From Heliocidaris erythrogramma (Eukaryota; Echinodermata; Echinoidea; Camarodonta; Echinometridae), in assembly GCA_025617745.1 (NCBI GenBank), contig CM046868.1, positions 23,799,608 through 23,863,607 of the forward strand: 64,000 nucleotides of DNA, read 5' to 3'. Within the stretch, counting starts at the first letter, position 1. Each line of letters starts with the position of its first letter. Below the pieces are notes generated by a model. That model saw only the letters and a program-made list of their open reading frames with translations, ran no database searches and was not told the origin of the DNA. Position numbers and translations under genes: made by a program. This document shows, piece after piece, positions 44,832 to 55,900 of this stretch.

Positions 44832-44877
44832 CAGATATGGGGGTAGCCTATCACCAATGCTTCAAGCATGACCAGAA
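44832..44877 (-). pseudogene. NLR copy 3 TM exon remnant
   Basis: Keeps acceptor ATCATAG and donor GTGAGT, but is 46 nt instead of 51, so phase is lost; reads VLVMLEALVIGYPHI. Nothing homologous to EGF or NACHT follows before the copy 2 promoter. Confidence 0.6.
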
Positions 44878-45287
44878 CTATGATAAAAACGAATAAATGA
44901 AGCACATCAATTTAATGTAAGAAGGGTCAATAAAAAAAAAATACAAACAGGAACAGAAAGGAACGCAAAAAATAATATTTTACGGTGTTGTCATGGAGAG
45001 CAATTCCACGGGTTTTGTTTGTTTGTTTGGTGTGCATTCACTGTTTTGTTTTGTTTCTGTGTTTGTTTGTTTTGTTGTGTTTTTGGTAGGAGTGAAAAGA
45101 TCCTAAATGTAATCAATGTAATTGTCGTTGTTATTATTATTATTTTTTACTACCATTACTATTACTGTTAATAAATCTAGTTTATATTTTGATCTGATAT
45201 GTTTGGGGCGCTATTTCATCGATTACCCCATAGCCTATGTAGCGCTCTGGGTTACCCCAGAGCCTAAGTAGCGCTCTGGATACCCCA

Positions 45288-45360
45288 GTGCCATCCATAA
45301 TATGGATGGCACTGAAATTACCCTAGATACGCCATTGATACGCCATTGATACGCCATTGA
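45288..45360. repeat. Perfect hairpin plus 12-mer triplet repeat
   Basis: AGTGCCATCCAT and ATGGATGGCACT form a perfect 12-bp stem with a 3-nt loop. Directly after, GATACGCCATT occurs three times. Confidence 0.85.
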
Positions 45361-45523
45361 TCATTATAATCGTCTTTTTATTATCAGAATTTTGTCAAAT
45401 GCAGATAGTATTGGGGTTTTTTTCAGTTATATTCTTTACGATTTTTCCTGCAATATTCAAATAAAGGAAACCAAAACAAATATGAAATTGAAATTGAAAT
45501 TCATTCTAGGAAGAAGAAATTAC

Positions 45524-45643
45524 CTGCAAATTTCCCAAGGAATCTGTTCCTTAAAGAGTATCCATGAGCAGGCTGGTGGCATGGAGATGGCGTTGTCTCG
45601 GAGGGCGAGTCGGTAATGTTTGTTCGTTTGATTGAATTTGTTT
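45524..45643 (-). pseudogene. NLR copy 3 linker exon (open, in a remnant gene)
   Basis: TNSIKRTNITDSPSETTPSP and CHQPAHGYSLRNRFLGKFAG, phase 1-1 with acceptor ACGCAG and donor GTAATT. Still open, although both neighbouring exons of this copy are broken. Confidence 0.6.
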
Positions 45644-46130
45644 CTGCGTTCAATAGCATGATACAAAATGATATGATATTACAGAAAACAATATATAAAC
45701 ACATTTTCAGACATTAACAGTTTACTTCTTAAATACAAAGAAAATATGTATATAGTAATGGAATTTAAGATTTTACAATTAACAGGATTAACGTGAACGC
45801 ACGAGACCGTCATCATTTTGCATGAGCGGAGATGGCGGCCTCAATTATGGCTGCATTTAATTAAAAAAAAATCATGCGTACGATTCAAATATTGTAATAG
45901 TGTTTATGATATTCCTAAAATTGAATTGCCCAGAACTGAATAGCAGGTGTATGTGGGTCTGTTTAGCAGTATGTCTGAGGACATTTTCGGACAGAGAACA
46001 AAAAAAAAAATCATGAGAACAATGGTCCTCGGAAGCCGGACAATAGTCCTCGAACGTCGAACAATGAATTTGCGCTTTATTCCGTCGACTGTCCGAGGAC
46101 GAGGAACAATAGAGGAACAATACTTGCATT

Positions 46131-46240
46131 GGCGGATCCAGGGGGGGGGGGGGCACAGCCGGCCCGTGCCCCCCCTTTTGGAAGAGAAGTATGAATTTTT
46201 ACCATAGACGATCCGCCATTTTTGCGATTGTGCCCCCCCT
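46131..46240. mobile_element. GGCGGATCCAGG-type MITE fragment
   Basis: TTGGCGGATCCAGGGGGG start, GGCCCGTGCCCCCCC interior as at 1545-1565. Related to the complete element at 51863. Confidence 0.5.
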
Positions 46241-46589
46241 TTTAGAGTGAAGACCTTTTTTTTTTTTTTTTTTTTTGCTTGTCAGGGAATTATGGAGGGA
46301 AACTGGACCCCATAACCCCCTTACTAAGCGATTTTTGAAGGTTTGGCGAATTTTTTTTTTTCATCCCTTACTCCCCCTCATCAATCAATCAATATATACG
46401 TAAACGAAGATCAATAACGGTATGCCATCATTAGCCGTGATAACTAATTGTTAGATATGGCTGAACATATGATATAGTTCAAATATTGAGAGGATACCAG
46501 GCGCGTAGCCAGGGGGCGGTACGAGCGATCGCCCCCCCCCCCAAAAAAAAAAGGAGCGAGAAAAGCGGGGGAAGCGGGGGGGAAGAAAA

Positions 46590-46945
46590 AAAGCCTAAAA
46601 GTTGCTACAAGCCGTTATCTTTCTCTCAAAATTTGCTAAAACATCAAAGTTTTCGCGCAGCGCGCGAGAAGGTTGGATGTGCAGTGCAGTGCAGTATTGC
46701 CTCCAAATAATTGAAAACAGTCAGGGCGTCGAACTAACTTTTCGCCTAAAAAAGTTGCTAGAGCCGTTATCTTTCTCTCAAAATTGCTCAAACGTCAGAG
46801 CTTTCGCGCTTCACGTGGGAAGGGGGAAACTCCACCCCCTTCCCTGCCCCACTCCTACATACAGTGGAGTATTGCGTCCAAATTATTGAAAAGCAGTCAG
46901 GGCGTCGAACGAACTTTCCCCCTAAAAAGTTGCTACGAGCCGTTA
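46590..46945. repeat. Tandem repeat, units of about 155-175 bp
   Basis: AAAGTTGCTACAAGCCGTTA begins units near 46595, 46750 and 46924 (last partial); TTTCTCTCAAAATT, TTTTCGCGC and CAGTCAGGGCGTCGAAC recur in order. Abuts the broken copy 3 Death exon. Confidence 0.8.
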
Positions 46946-46986
46946 TCCTAGCTGCGCGGTTGGAGGATAATTATATTCAGACTCAC

Positions 46987-47271
46987 CTTTCAAGAGAAAC
47001 TGGGCAAGGAGAAGGTTCTCATTTTCCTTGAAGATATCGATGAGCTTCCGAGCACTTTCCATCCTTCGACCGTGCCTGTTGACGAACTGCTGAAGAAGAA
47101 AATGGTATGCCTCCTATGGGTTTCTATCATGTTAGCCTTCACCTGCGCGTTGTGTCCAGCGGGTACACCCAACCCCAGGTGGATGCTAAGATGATCAACC
47201 GGATATTCCGTTATATTAAATTGCTTGGAAAGATTAAGCACAAGGAGGTCACTCAGAACTTCTTCCTCCAT
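46987..47271 (-). pseudogene. NLR copy 3 Death exon, frameshifted
   Basis: Starts MEEEVLSDLLVLNLSKQFNI and YPVDHLSIHLGLGV as in copy 1, then loses frame at the NPQEA block; in the restored register CAG has become TAG. The rest (FLLQQFVNRHG, ARKLIDIFKEN) continues in another frame to donor GTGAGT. Confidence 0.8.
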
Positions 47272-47791
47272 CTTTGCAGGTCTGCAAGAGGATACATTCG
47301 AACGATAAATAAAGTGAAGGTGTGCCGTCAAGAGGGAGAGAGGAAAACATAGGAGCGGAAAAAGGAAGTGGGGAAGAAAAGGATGGAGATGAAAGAGAGG
47401 TTAAGAAGGACAGAGAGCGAGCCTGGTGAACAGATATAAGGACAAGAAGAAAGGTTGGGAGAGAGAGGGGAAAAGGACTCATATACTGAAACAGAGCAAA
47501 AGCAACAATACAAAAGGAAAAGGGAGGACGGAGAGATTACGAGAGAGATAGAGGGATAGAGAGGTTGGGGGATCGTTAATGAAGAATTTAGAGAGCGAGA
47601 GATATAAAGGCCTTATAAAATAAATGAAAAAAATCATACTTATGATTCTTGCTATAAGACTCAGATAATTGTACTTAATCAAACTACAACGCCGTGAAAA
47701 CAGATGCCTTTATGGTAAAACAAAATATGACCTCGAAAATATTTTATCTCTGTCCTTTCTGTAACGATATCATTGAGCATGTTCTAATTAC

Positions 47792-47865
47792 CTTAATAGT
47801 TCAAACGCTCCGGAAGAATTTTCAAAGAACGCAATCCAAGCAGTTCATAAATTTGTTTGACTATA
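47792..47865 (-). other. NLR copy 3 5' UTR exon remnant
   Basis: GGAGCGTTTGAAC then donor GTAATT; GAACTGCTTG is shared with copy 1. Upstream ATG of the other copies is lost. Confidence 0.4.
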
Positions 47866-47939
47866 ATATTACGTGCATGTATGCACTGGCGCATTTAAAC
47901 TAAATTTGCGAATTTTGCGTCATAGCAACCGATCAAGGG

Positions 47940-49880
47940 TAAAGAATATTTATAAAAATAGTCATTAATGTAGCTTTAAAAAAATCCCTTTCTAATTACT
48001 ACCGCCTGAGGTAATAATACTCGGGTGTTACATCAGTCTACATGGACCTCGGTTGGGTTAAACTTTCTCGGGTAGCCTTGGTCTAGTCTGCAAGCACTGA
48101 CCCTAATTTGACACTTTATCAGAAAATCACTGTGTCTTGAGAGAAACCTAATCCAGCTACTTGCTGGATGTCGCGGCGTGTCATCTTTGGTAATGTGCGA
48201 ACATTACAATCACGTATTGCTTGGTCCGAGCCTAGTCTTTGTGGGCACTGCAGTGGGCCTTTGAAATTATACTTGGGTCCGTTTTTCGGGGGTGGTTTTT
48301 TTATCGTGTTATGTATGCGTGCATGCATGTGTATATTCAAAACAAAATACAATAAAAAAAAAAAAAAAAAAAGGAATGTGAGAAAGAGAGGTGAACAATA
48401 ATAATGATGGTAATACAAATGGTGATACAAATGAGTACAGATGTTATGTACTTAATATTTCTATGAATATGTAAGCTTTATATCTTGTAAGCCTTAAAAA
48501 AAAATATTCATGCACATGTATATATTATAGGTGAATTATGTAATTGTACAATTATGTGTATATATGGTACGCTGCACGATATCGATTATCACTCACTGTC
48601 AGTAGTATGGTCCTCCTTTTTTTGCCTTACGATAGCAATACCTAAAATTTTGTGTATATAACATAGACTAAATATATATATATATTTTTCTGTTCTAACC
48701 ACTTTTCTACCTTTTCTCATCTAAAGCTCCACCCTGCAAGGGCTTGTCTTCCCCACGTAGGAAAGATCAAGACTTCACCGACGTTGATGTTCTACATCAA
48801 CGGGACAGACGTATCCCCGCACTGCGGTACGGGTGCGGGACTGGAGCTCTTCCTTTCTTTTGCTTTCCCAATTTTCTTTCCTTTTCTCTTTCTTTCCCTT
48901 AAACTGATAGGAATTAGAGAAAGACCTCTTGAATTTGTAAATCCAAGTATAATAGATCTCCTAGCGTATTAAAAAAAGAAATAATAATAATAATAATTTA
49001 AAAAAAAAGAAAAATAAAATAAAAGTATATACCATTGGATAGAATATCGGAATTTAATATGGCAAAAATAGTCAAATCTGACTGGTTGCCAGACAAAAAA
49101 ACAATCAATTTGTTTGTTGTTTTTGCATTTCTACACCTGAAAATTCGTAATTGAGCGCTGCAATCGAGGGGTAGAGATTTGAATTTTGAACATTGATAAA
49201 CGGTTTTCTATTCACTTCTTTCTCAAGTGGGGCGCAAAATTCACGAAAACCCCTGAAATAGTTGAGGAATTAAGAAATGCAACAGAAATGTTGAACCTTT
49301 GCAAAAAAGCTATTTTATAAACTTTAAATATCCTGTGTTTATGGGGACACAATATTTAATAAGAGGCTGATAAAACTTGCATCTTAGCTAGCAATTCTAC
49401 GGAAAGCAAAAGAGCAACATTAGCGAGGAAGCAAAGAGACCGAGCTAGCTTTAGCCGAATTTTTTTCGCATTTTAAACCCTCAAATAACTGCATTTCTAA
49501 TGTATTTGCCCTACATAATTATTAGGGGTGAATAATCCCTGATGATGATAATTTTCTTCATTTTCGGCTCATAATAACCTGTGCAGTTTCAGGACTTTGG
49601 TATCGTGAATGTTTTGTAAAATTGCCATATGTGAGAAATTTCCCTTTAATTTGAAATACATGTACTCTTATCCCGTGTCCCTTGTTGACAACAGTAAATC
49701 CCCGATCCTTCTCGGTCAGATTTTCCCTCATAGTGTATTAATACTAATGATATTTTATATAATCCATGACTGACGTATGCATCTTATTTGCCGAGCCATA
49801 ATATGGAAACAGAGAGCCGTCAAAAACGCAATTTCTATAGGCATATTTTGTATGCATGATTATGCCTCTATGACAACCGA
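47940..49880. other. Non-coding stretch between copy 3 and its promoter block
   Basis: No gene recognised. Contains a poly-A run at 48353-48372 and two unannotated moderately GC-rich blocks (48110-48290, 48720-48870) that look like old retroelement pieces. It separates the copy 3 UTR exon from its kappaB-like site, unlike copies 1 and 2 where they are close. Confidence 0.4.
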
Positions 49881-49902
49881 GTGTTGTAATATTATTGGGT
49901 AA

Positions 49903-49912
49903 GGGAATTCCC
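49903..49912. promoter_or_regulatory. kappaB-like site upstream of NLR copy 3
   Basis: GGGAATTCCC embedded in flanks shared with the other promoters: CGAGTGTTGTAAT before it and ATGATAGTCT after it. Confidence 0.5.
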
Positions 49913-50120
49913 AAATATGATAGTCTGATACCAAGGCCCTTGTGGGTCCAAATAACGAGGAGACGCTGGCATCATTGGGGGGGGGGGGGGGGGGGGGGGG
50001 GTAGGAGAAGCAGTGAGGAGGAGCACACATAACAATTTGCTATCTATTTTGTATATTTGTTATTTGAGGGATACCAGTAACTTAAATTTAAGAGATTATG
50101 ATTATGCCATTGTTAGCCTA

Positions 50121-50317
50121 CACTGTAAAAAAATGTATGTATTTTACAGCAAATCTGGTGTCAGCAGAGTCGCCATAATTTCTGATGTAAAAATACAGAT
50201 TAGTTGTTACCTTTTCCTATGAAATGATGTACAAATAACATCAGATTATCTGTTATGAGTAAATACAGAACTAACCTGTATTTTTCCCCTGTAAAAATAC
50301 AGATATTTTTTACAGTG
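50121..50317. mobile_element. CACTGTAAAAA-type MITE
   Basis: CACTGTAAAAAAATGTATGT and its complement at the right (ATATTTTTTACAGTG) form 29-31 bp inverted ends, flanked by TA on both sides (50119-50120, 50318-50319). Confidence 0.8.
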
Positions 50318-50598
50318 TACGTGGGAGCAATGTCTACGATCACATGCAGTTGAATGACCAATTCGCCAGTTTGAGATTCACATGCATTGTATCTGTAACT
50401 TTGAAATCTAATAATGTGTTTTCCTTTTTTTTTCAAACTCTCATCAACCTGAAATCCACCCCCACATAATTGTGTGAGACAATCCCGGCCCCTCCCCTCA
50501 CTTTGGCGTGTCTAGGGATTATGGCGCCGGGACTGACTGAAACTGAAACTGTAAACGTTTAGTATCCAAACTTTAAAATGGGTCTAAAGCTACTTATC

Positions 50599-50763
50599 GG
50601 GGGAGCGTTTCATCAAGTGTTTTGTCAGTGATTTTTACTGACAAATTTGCTCCCAGCCAATCAGATGCAAGGATTTCAGTAGCTTATAACAGTTGTCAGT
50701 AAAAATTACTGACGAAACGCTTAATGAAACCATGGTTTGTAGCTTCATGATAAAACGCTCCCC
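50599..50763. mobile_element. GGGGAGCGTTT-type MITE
   Basis: GGGGGAGCGTTTCATCAAG and CTTCATGATAAAACGCTCCC are inverted; an inner pair, GTCAGTGATTTTTACTGAC and GTCAGTAAAAATTACTGAC, adds a second stem. TACTTAT occurs just outside at both sides. Confidence 0.7.
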
Positions 50764-51862
50764 ATGCAGGTACTTATAGAATGCTGATTTTGGTCAAATT
50801 TATGATATTTAATTTTGTTAATAGAAATTAATCTTAACTGCAATAGGGATAGGAATCCAAAATATTTGTATAGAAATGATATTGCAGATGATTTTATGAA
50901 GAAATATGTCATACTTTGAGCTAATCATAAAGGTAAATCGTGATATAAATTTATATTACATCAGCTCCTCCAGGATGTCAAATTCAATTTAGGTATCACT
51001 TACTTTTGAATCTCATAAAGCTGTGAAATTTAACATTCCCGAGCGTCGGATTCCTTAGTGATTGTATTCAAGTGTGCCAATTTACTTGTAAAGCAAATTG
51101 AGATAATTATCATAAGGTTGTATTATTTGAATTCCCCCTTCCCACCTTGCTAAACGATCTCTCCCTCTCTTTCTCTCTCTCTTATTTCCTTCTTCTTTTT
51201 CTTTTTCTAAGTTCTTCTTCTTTTTCCTCCTCCTCCTCCTTCTTCTTCTTCTTCTATTTTTCTTTTTGATTTTCCTCTTTTTTCACTCTCTTAAGCCTTC
51301 TCCCTTTTCTTTTAATTCAAGCTATGTCGTTTTCAAAACGAATTGAATATCTTCTTGTAAATGTATTCTACCGGGTATTTGATTCCAAATAAAAACACTT
51401 TCAAAACAATGTTTCGTATGATATTGCTATTGATATTGATTGATATTTAGTCAGACAACCCCCACCCCACCCCCTCAATGCCCATGATCTACTACCATTA
51501 TCTAATCAAGCGTTAATTCTTTATCATATTGATAATATTTCCATTTAGTAGTCTTTATAGAGAGATGGATGTTAATTTTAGATTATGATATGATTTGTCT
51601 AGATTCTATCCATTTTTTTATATTTGGTTTATTCCCCTACGCTGCTCTTTCTCAACACGCATATCCCACACAGAGCGCGGCTCTCCACTCAATCGCGCGA
51701 ACCCCAAAATTCCACCCGTCGAAAAAAACGAGGGTGAAGTTGTACAGGACAGTTCTTGTTTTAGCGTTGAGGGTGTCGGATCGCGCGATACGGAGACGGT
51801 CCAGGCAGTGGACTAACTTCTTGATAATTATAACGAAACACTCTTACTGAAAACAAGGTAGG

Positions 51863-52045
51863 CAGTGGCGGATCCAGGAATTTGAAATGGGGGGGGGGGG
51901 GGGGGGGAGGGGGCGCCAGCGGCGAAGGAGCGGACTGATGTGGGAGGGGGTATCCCCCGGCTTCTCGGGGGTAACTGAATTTAAAAAAAAAAGAAAAATT
52001 AAAGGGGGCGCGCGCCCTTGGCGCCCCTGCCTGGATCCGCCACTG
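51863..52045. mobile_element. MITE with perfect 16-bp ends
   Basis: CAGTGGCGGATCCAGG at 51863-51878 is the exact reverse complement of CCTGGATCCGCCACTG at 52030-52045; G-rich interior, no ORF. Target duplication not clear. Confidence 0.85.
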
Positions 52046-52702
52046 GCGGAGGTAATTATTACATAATTAATTACTATATAACAAAAGAAAATTTTTGTTT
52101 GTTTTTGTTTGCTTTATTTGGGTTTTAACAATTCAATTTGAATGGTTAAATATGTACCTATTTTATACAAACAAAAGAAGGCGAGTATTTCATTCACAGT
52201 GCATACGGAGTGCATACCGTATTTGGATTTTGGAGAAAGTGAAGGAGAGAGAGATAGATTTTTTCTCTTTTGGGGGACCATTTTAAACGGTCTAAAACAG
52301 ATAGACAAATTAGTATGTATCTCTATGTGTGTGGCAAAATAGATTGCCAAACAAAAACAAATCAAGAAGAAGAAGAAGATTTGTTGAGGCGACGCGTCGC
52401 GACGATTCGACATTTCGATTACGCAATTTCCTGTGCTTGGAACGGGACGCAAATGTAAACAAAGGCCAAGCGCTGCAGCAGCGCTGCAGCTGATTAACAC
52501 TAGCAAACTGTATTGGCTGGCGCGGGCGACACGGGTTGTGTGGTACTATGATATGGGCAGCTAAGTTCCCACATCATTATTAGCAAAAACGCTTCAAAAC
52601 TTCTCGTCATAGGAATAATTGTATCAAGTTTACGTAAGATCTTGTACTGGTGAGTGTCCCTCACCAATGACAACAGTCGAGAAGTGATTTTAGGCTTTTC
52701 AA

Positions 52703-52961
52703 ATGGAAGAATTGGAGAGGATACCCAAGCCTCGGCTGTCAGATCGCGAATCTGCACAGCCTGCAGTAGGTACATGTATGGAGCTGCCATCAGCTGTTCG
52801 ACCGTCCGTACGAGTGTGCATCATCGGGGCTGGGCTGGCGGGGCTGGCTGCGGCCGAAGCCCTAACGATACGAGGCAAGGAGAGCAAGGATGTCGACATC
52901 AAAGTGACTGTTTTAGAAGCGATGGACAGACCCGGTGGACGGGCCTTTACTCGGTCATTTG
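52703..52961 (+). CDS. Polyamine oxidase exon 1: FAD-binding N-terminus
   Basis: ATG in context CAAATGG; dinucleotide-binding GxGxxG (GAGLAG) and the second E-x-RPGGR motif. Ends in phase 1 at GTAAGA. Confidence 0.85.
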
Positions 52962-55900
52962 GTAAGAAATACCGTAATACAGAACTCAGAAGCAAATAAT
53001 ATATATTATAATAAATGGGAGAGGAGCTCACAAGATACATCACAGAGTTGCCAATTTGTGTTAATTTGATTGATTACAACTTTACAAGTTCAACTTCAAA
53101 AAATCATAACTTTCTTATTTCTTGCTAAAACTTGCATTGATCTGTTTCTTTACATTTTCTGCTTCCTTTAAAACAGGATGAACTTTCCCTTTTAAATTAA
53201 AGAAGTCCCCATACCAGACTTTTATTTGTGTCTAAATCGCTTTTTACTCATGACATGTTCAGGAAGTTAGATTGGGTTGGATGTGAAGGTTAATTTTTTT
53301 TTTGTTACAGATAAATATAATTTAATAATATTTGCATTTAATGCATAAGTTTTTCCTTATTACAGGTGGTGGGTTAATAGAAGAAGGTGCCCAGTACATC
53401 CATGGATGTGAGGGCAACCCTGTGTACAAACGTGCCAGGGCCCACAAGCTCAAGCTTAATGACTGTGACCGGCCGGAGTGCACCTTCACTGTCAACCAAC
53501 GCAATGGCAAACGAGTCCCTGACAGCCTGTATGCCGAGGTTGGTGAGGTGTACGACACAATCCTCCTTAAGACGCAGAGTGGGGTGTGCAAGGAGGAACG
53601 CAAGGGGTGCGGCGACAAGTCCGTGGGTGCCTTCATGAAGCGTCACTTCAAGAAGTACTTTGCCCGATCGTCCGGTAGTCCCCTTGAGAAGGCGATCAAG
53701 GCCAACGTCCTCAGGTTGCTGGTGATCAACGAATGCTGCTACAGTGCCTGCAACCACCTCAACAATCTCATGCTGCAGGACTTTGGTGAGTACCAGGAGA
53801 TCTTGGGTAACGTCACGTTCGCTGATGGCTACAACCAGTTTGTGGAGACGTTTCTGAACAACATCCCTGCGGAGACTTTGCTCTACAACAAATCTGTACA
53901 ACAAGTTGCCTGGAATTGTGGCAAAGAAGGTGAGACCAATAAAATTTGTAGACTACTGAATTCTCTAAAACCATGTTGAATGCCATATTCTAGATAAGTA
54001 GGGGTGAATCCATTAGAAATGTATGACGGTCATAAAAAGTTGCCTTTATTGGATTGAATTATAGACCCACAATACTTTGGTCTCCAAAAGTAGTTTTTTT
54101 CATTCCATGCTACATGTTGTATAGTTAGGATGCTTTACATGTATTTACATGTACATGTATTATTTAATTACAGTGACCAGAATATTTGTATGTATTCATG
54201 CAAGTTTACCAGTATTTAAAGGTTTGCATTATACATGTTCCCAATTAGTGCTGGGACTAAAAACCGGGTACCCGGGTCCCGCCCGAGAGCATCGGGTCCC
54301 AGGTCAAAATATTACATGCCCGTTTCCCGAAAATAAGTATTTAATGATTACTCATGTATGTAACATGACAAGGCGGTAGATAACGTCGACCAGCCATTCA
54401 ATATCTGCATGTAAATATCCATGTAGCGCCCCACTGCAGTGATGCGCTTTCGAGTTTTTCCCAGTGTTAATAGCTTCTTAAGGGTAAATATAAGCTTGTA
54501 ATTTGTGTTATATGATTTTCGGGTAACCGGGAACCCGCCCGAAAAATCGTCGGGTTCCCGAATTGAAAAAAATACCCGAAACTCCCACCCTATTCCCAAT
54601 ACAAGCAGACATTGTTAGTTTGTCAGTAAAGTTACCTTGCTGGCTAAGTTTGGATAGGTATCGTAGAAACTGCATGCAGATACATGGTAATTACAGTATA
54701 TTCAGCAAAAGTAAACATACCTGAACATTATTTTCTGGTTGAAATAAAACCACACCAAGGTTCTTGTTCTTACATGATACATTGTATTGTTTTACAAACT
54801 TCTGTTGAATAATATCTTGCTTCAATAGAATCTTAACTTTAAATACTCTTTTCTGAATAGCACATACATGTATAACTCCTTTGGAGTTAGTCATTCTTTT
54901 TCTTATTTCATAGTGTTAGGAACATCAATTCTATCTATAGATATAGGTCAGAAGGTCTGCAACTTTAAGGCTGAATCACCTGTAGTTCAGACCTAAACTA
55001 GAAAATCTTGTCAATTCAATTCAATTTTATTTTATTTCATTTCATCATCAAATAAAAAATATTATATTTAAATACATAAATAACATTTTGCAAGTAATAA
55101 TGACAAAGAAAAAGGAAACTACAAAAAAGGCGATGAGCTTGAAAAGCTGTAGTTCCACAATGAATAATGTATGAATGTACAATTGTGTAATATGTGAGCA
55201 CAGTTCGACAAAGTTATGCTTACATGCGTGTATTGTGCAAGAATAAGGTTTGAAACAATTGAATAAATGCACATATGATTTAACTTTCGAGGCAGTGTAA
55301 TTGCTTGTTGGTGTTGTTCACAAAAGTATTTTTTTTCCATATATACAAATGTATTTCATTGCATTTTCAACAGATCGCTCTTTGAGAGCTTTCTATAGCT
55401 CTGTCAATTTTTCTCAGCTGCTGTGTATCATTTTTCCTAGGCATTTTGAAGATTTGTAGCAATATAGTTATTGAACTATTCAACTTTTAGCCAGGATTCA
55501 GCAAGGTTGAAACCAAGTGCTAATTGGTTCTTTCAAAATTTCAAGAATTTTGATTTTGTAAAGCCAAAGAAATCAAAACTAGATTGTACATGTATGTGTT
55601 ACATTTAGCCAGAGGAGTTGACCTTTTATCAGACGTTATATCACGTTATATCATAACAGATGTTTTTTATTTTATGTTGCAAAGTGAGGGTTAACACAGC
55701 TTGTCCTTCCAGTTCTGTGATAACTCCTGGGTCATTCAAACATCTTTGTGTTATGATAAATAAGGGTCAAAAACTTTGATATGTTAGAGCCATAATTAAA
55801 CTTAAAAGTCACTGAACTATGAAATATTGCCTACTTTTGTGCAAACTTGTACTTGTTTTTAAAAATGAAGAAACTGATCACAAATGACGAAAAAAAATAA

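Noticed and set aside
53374-53904. 176-codon open frame on the minus strand
   Set aside because: Exact antisense shadow of polyamine oxidase exon 2, which has family motifs on the plus strand.
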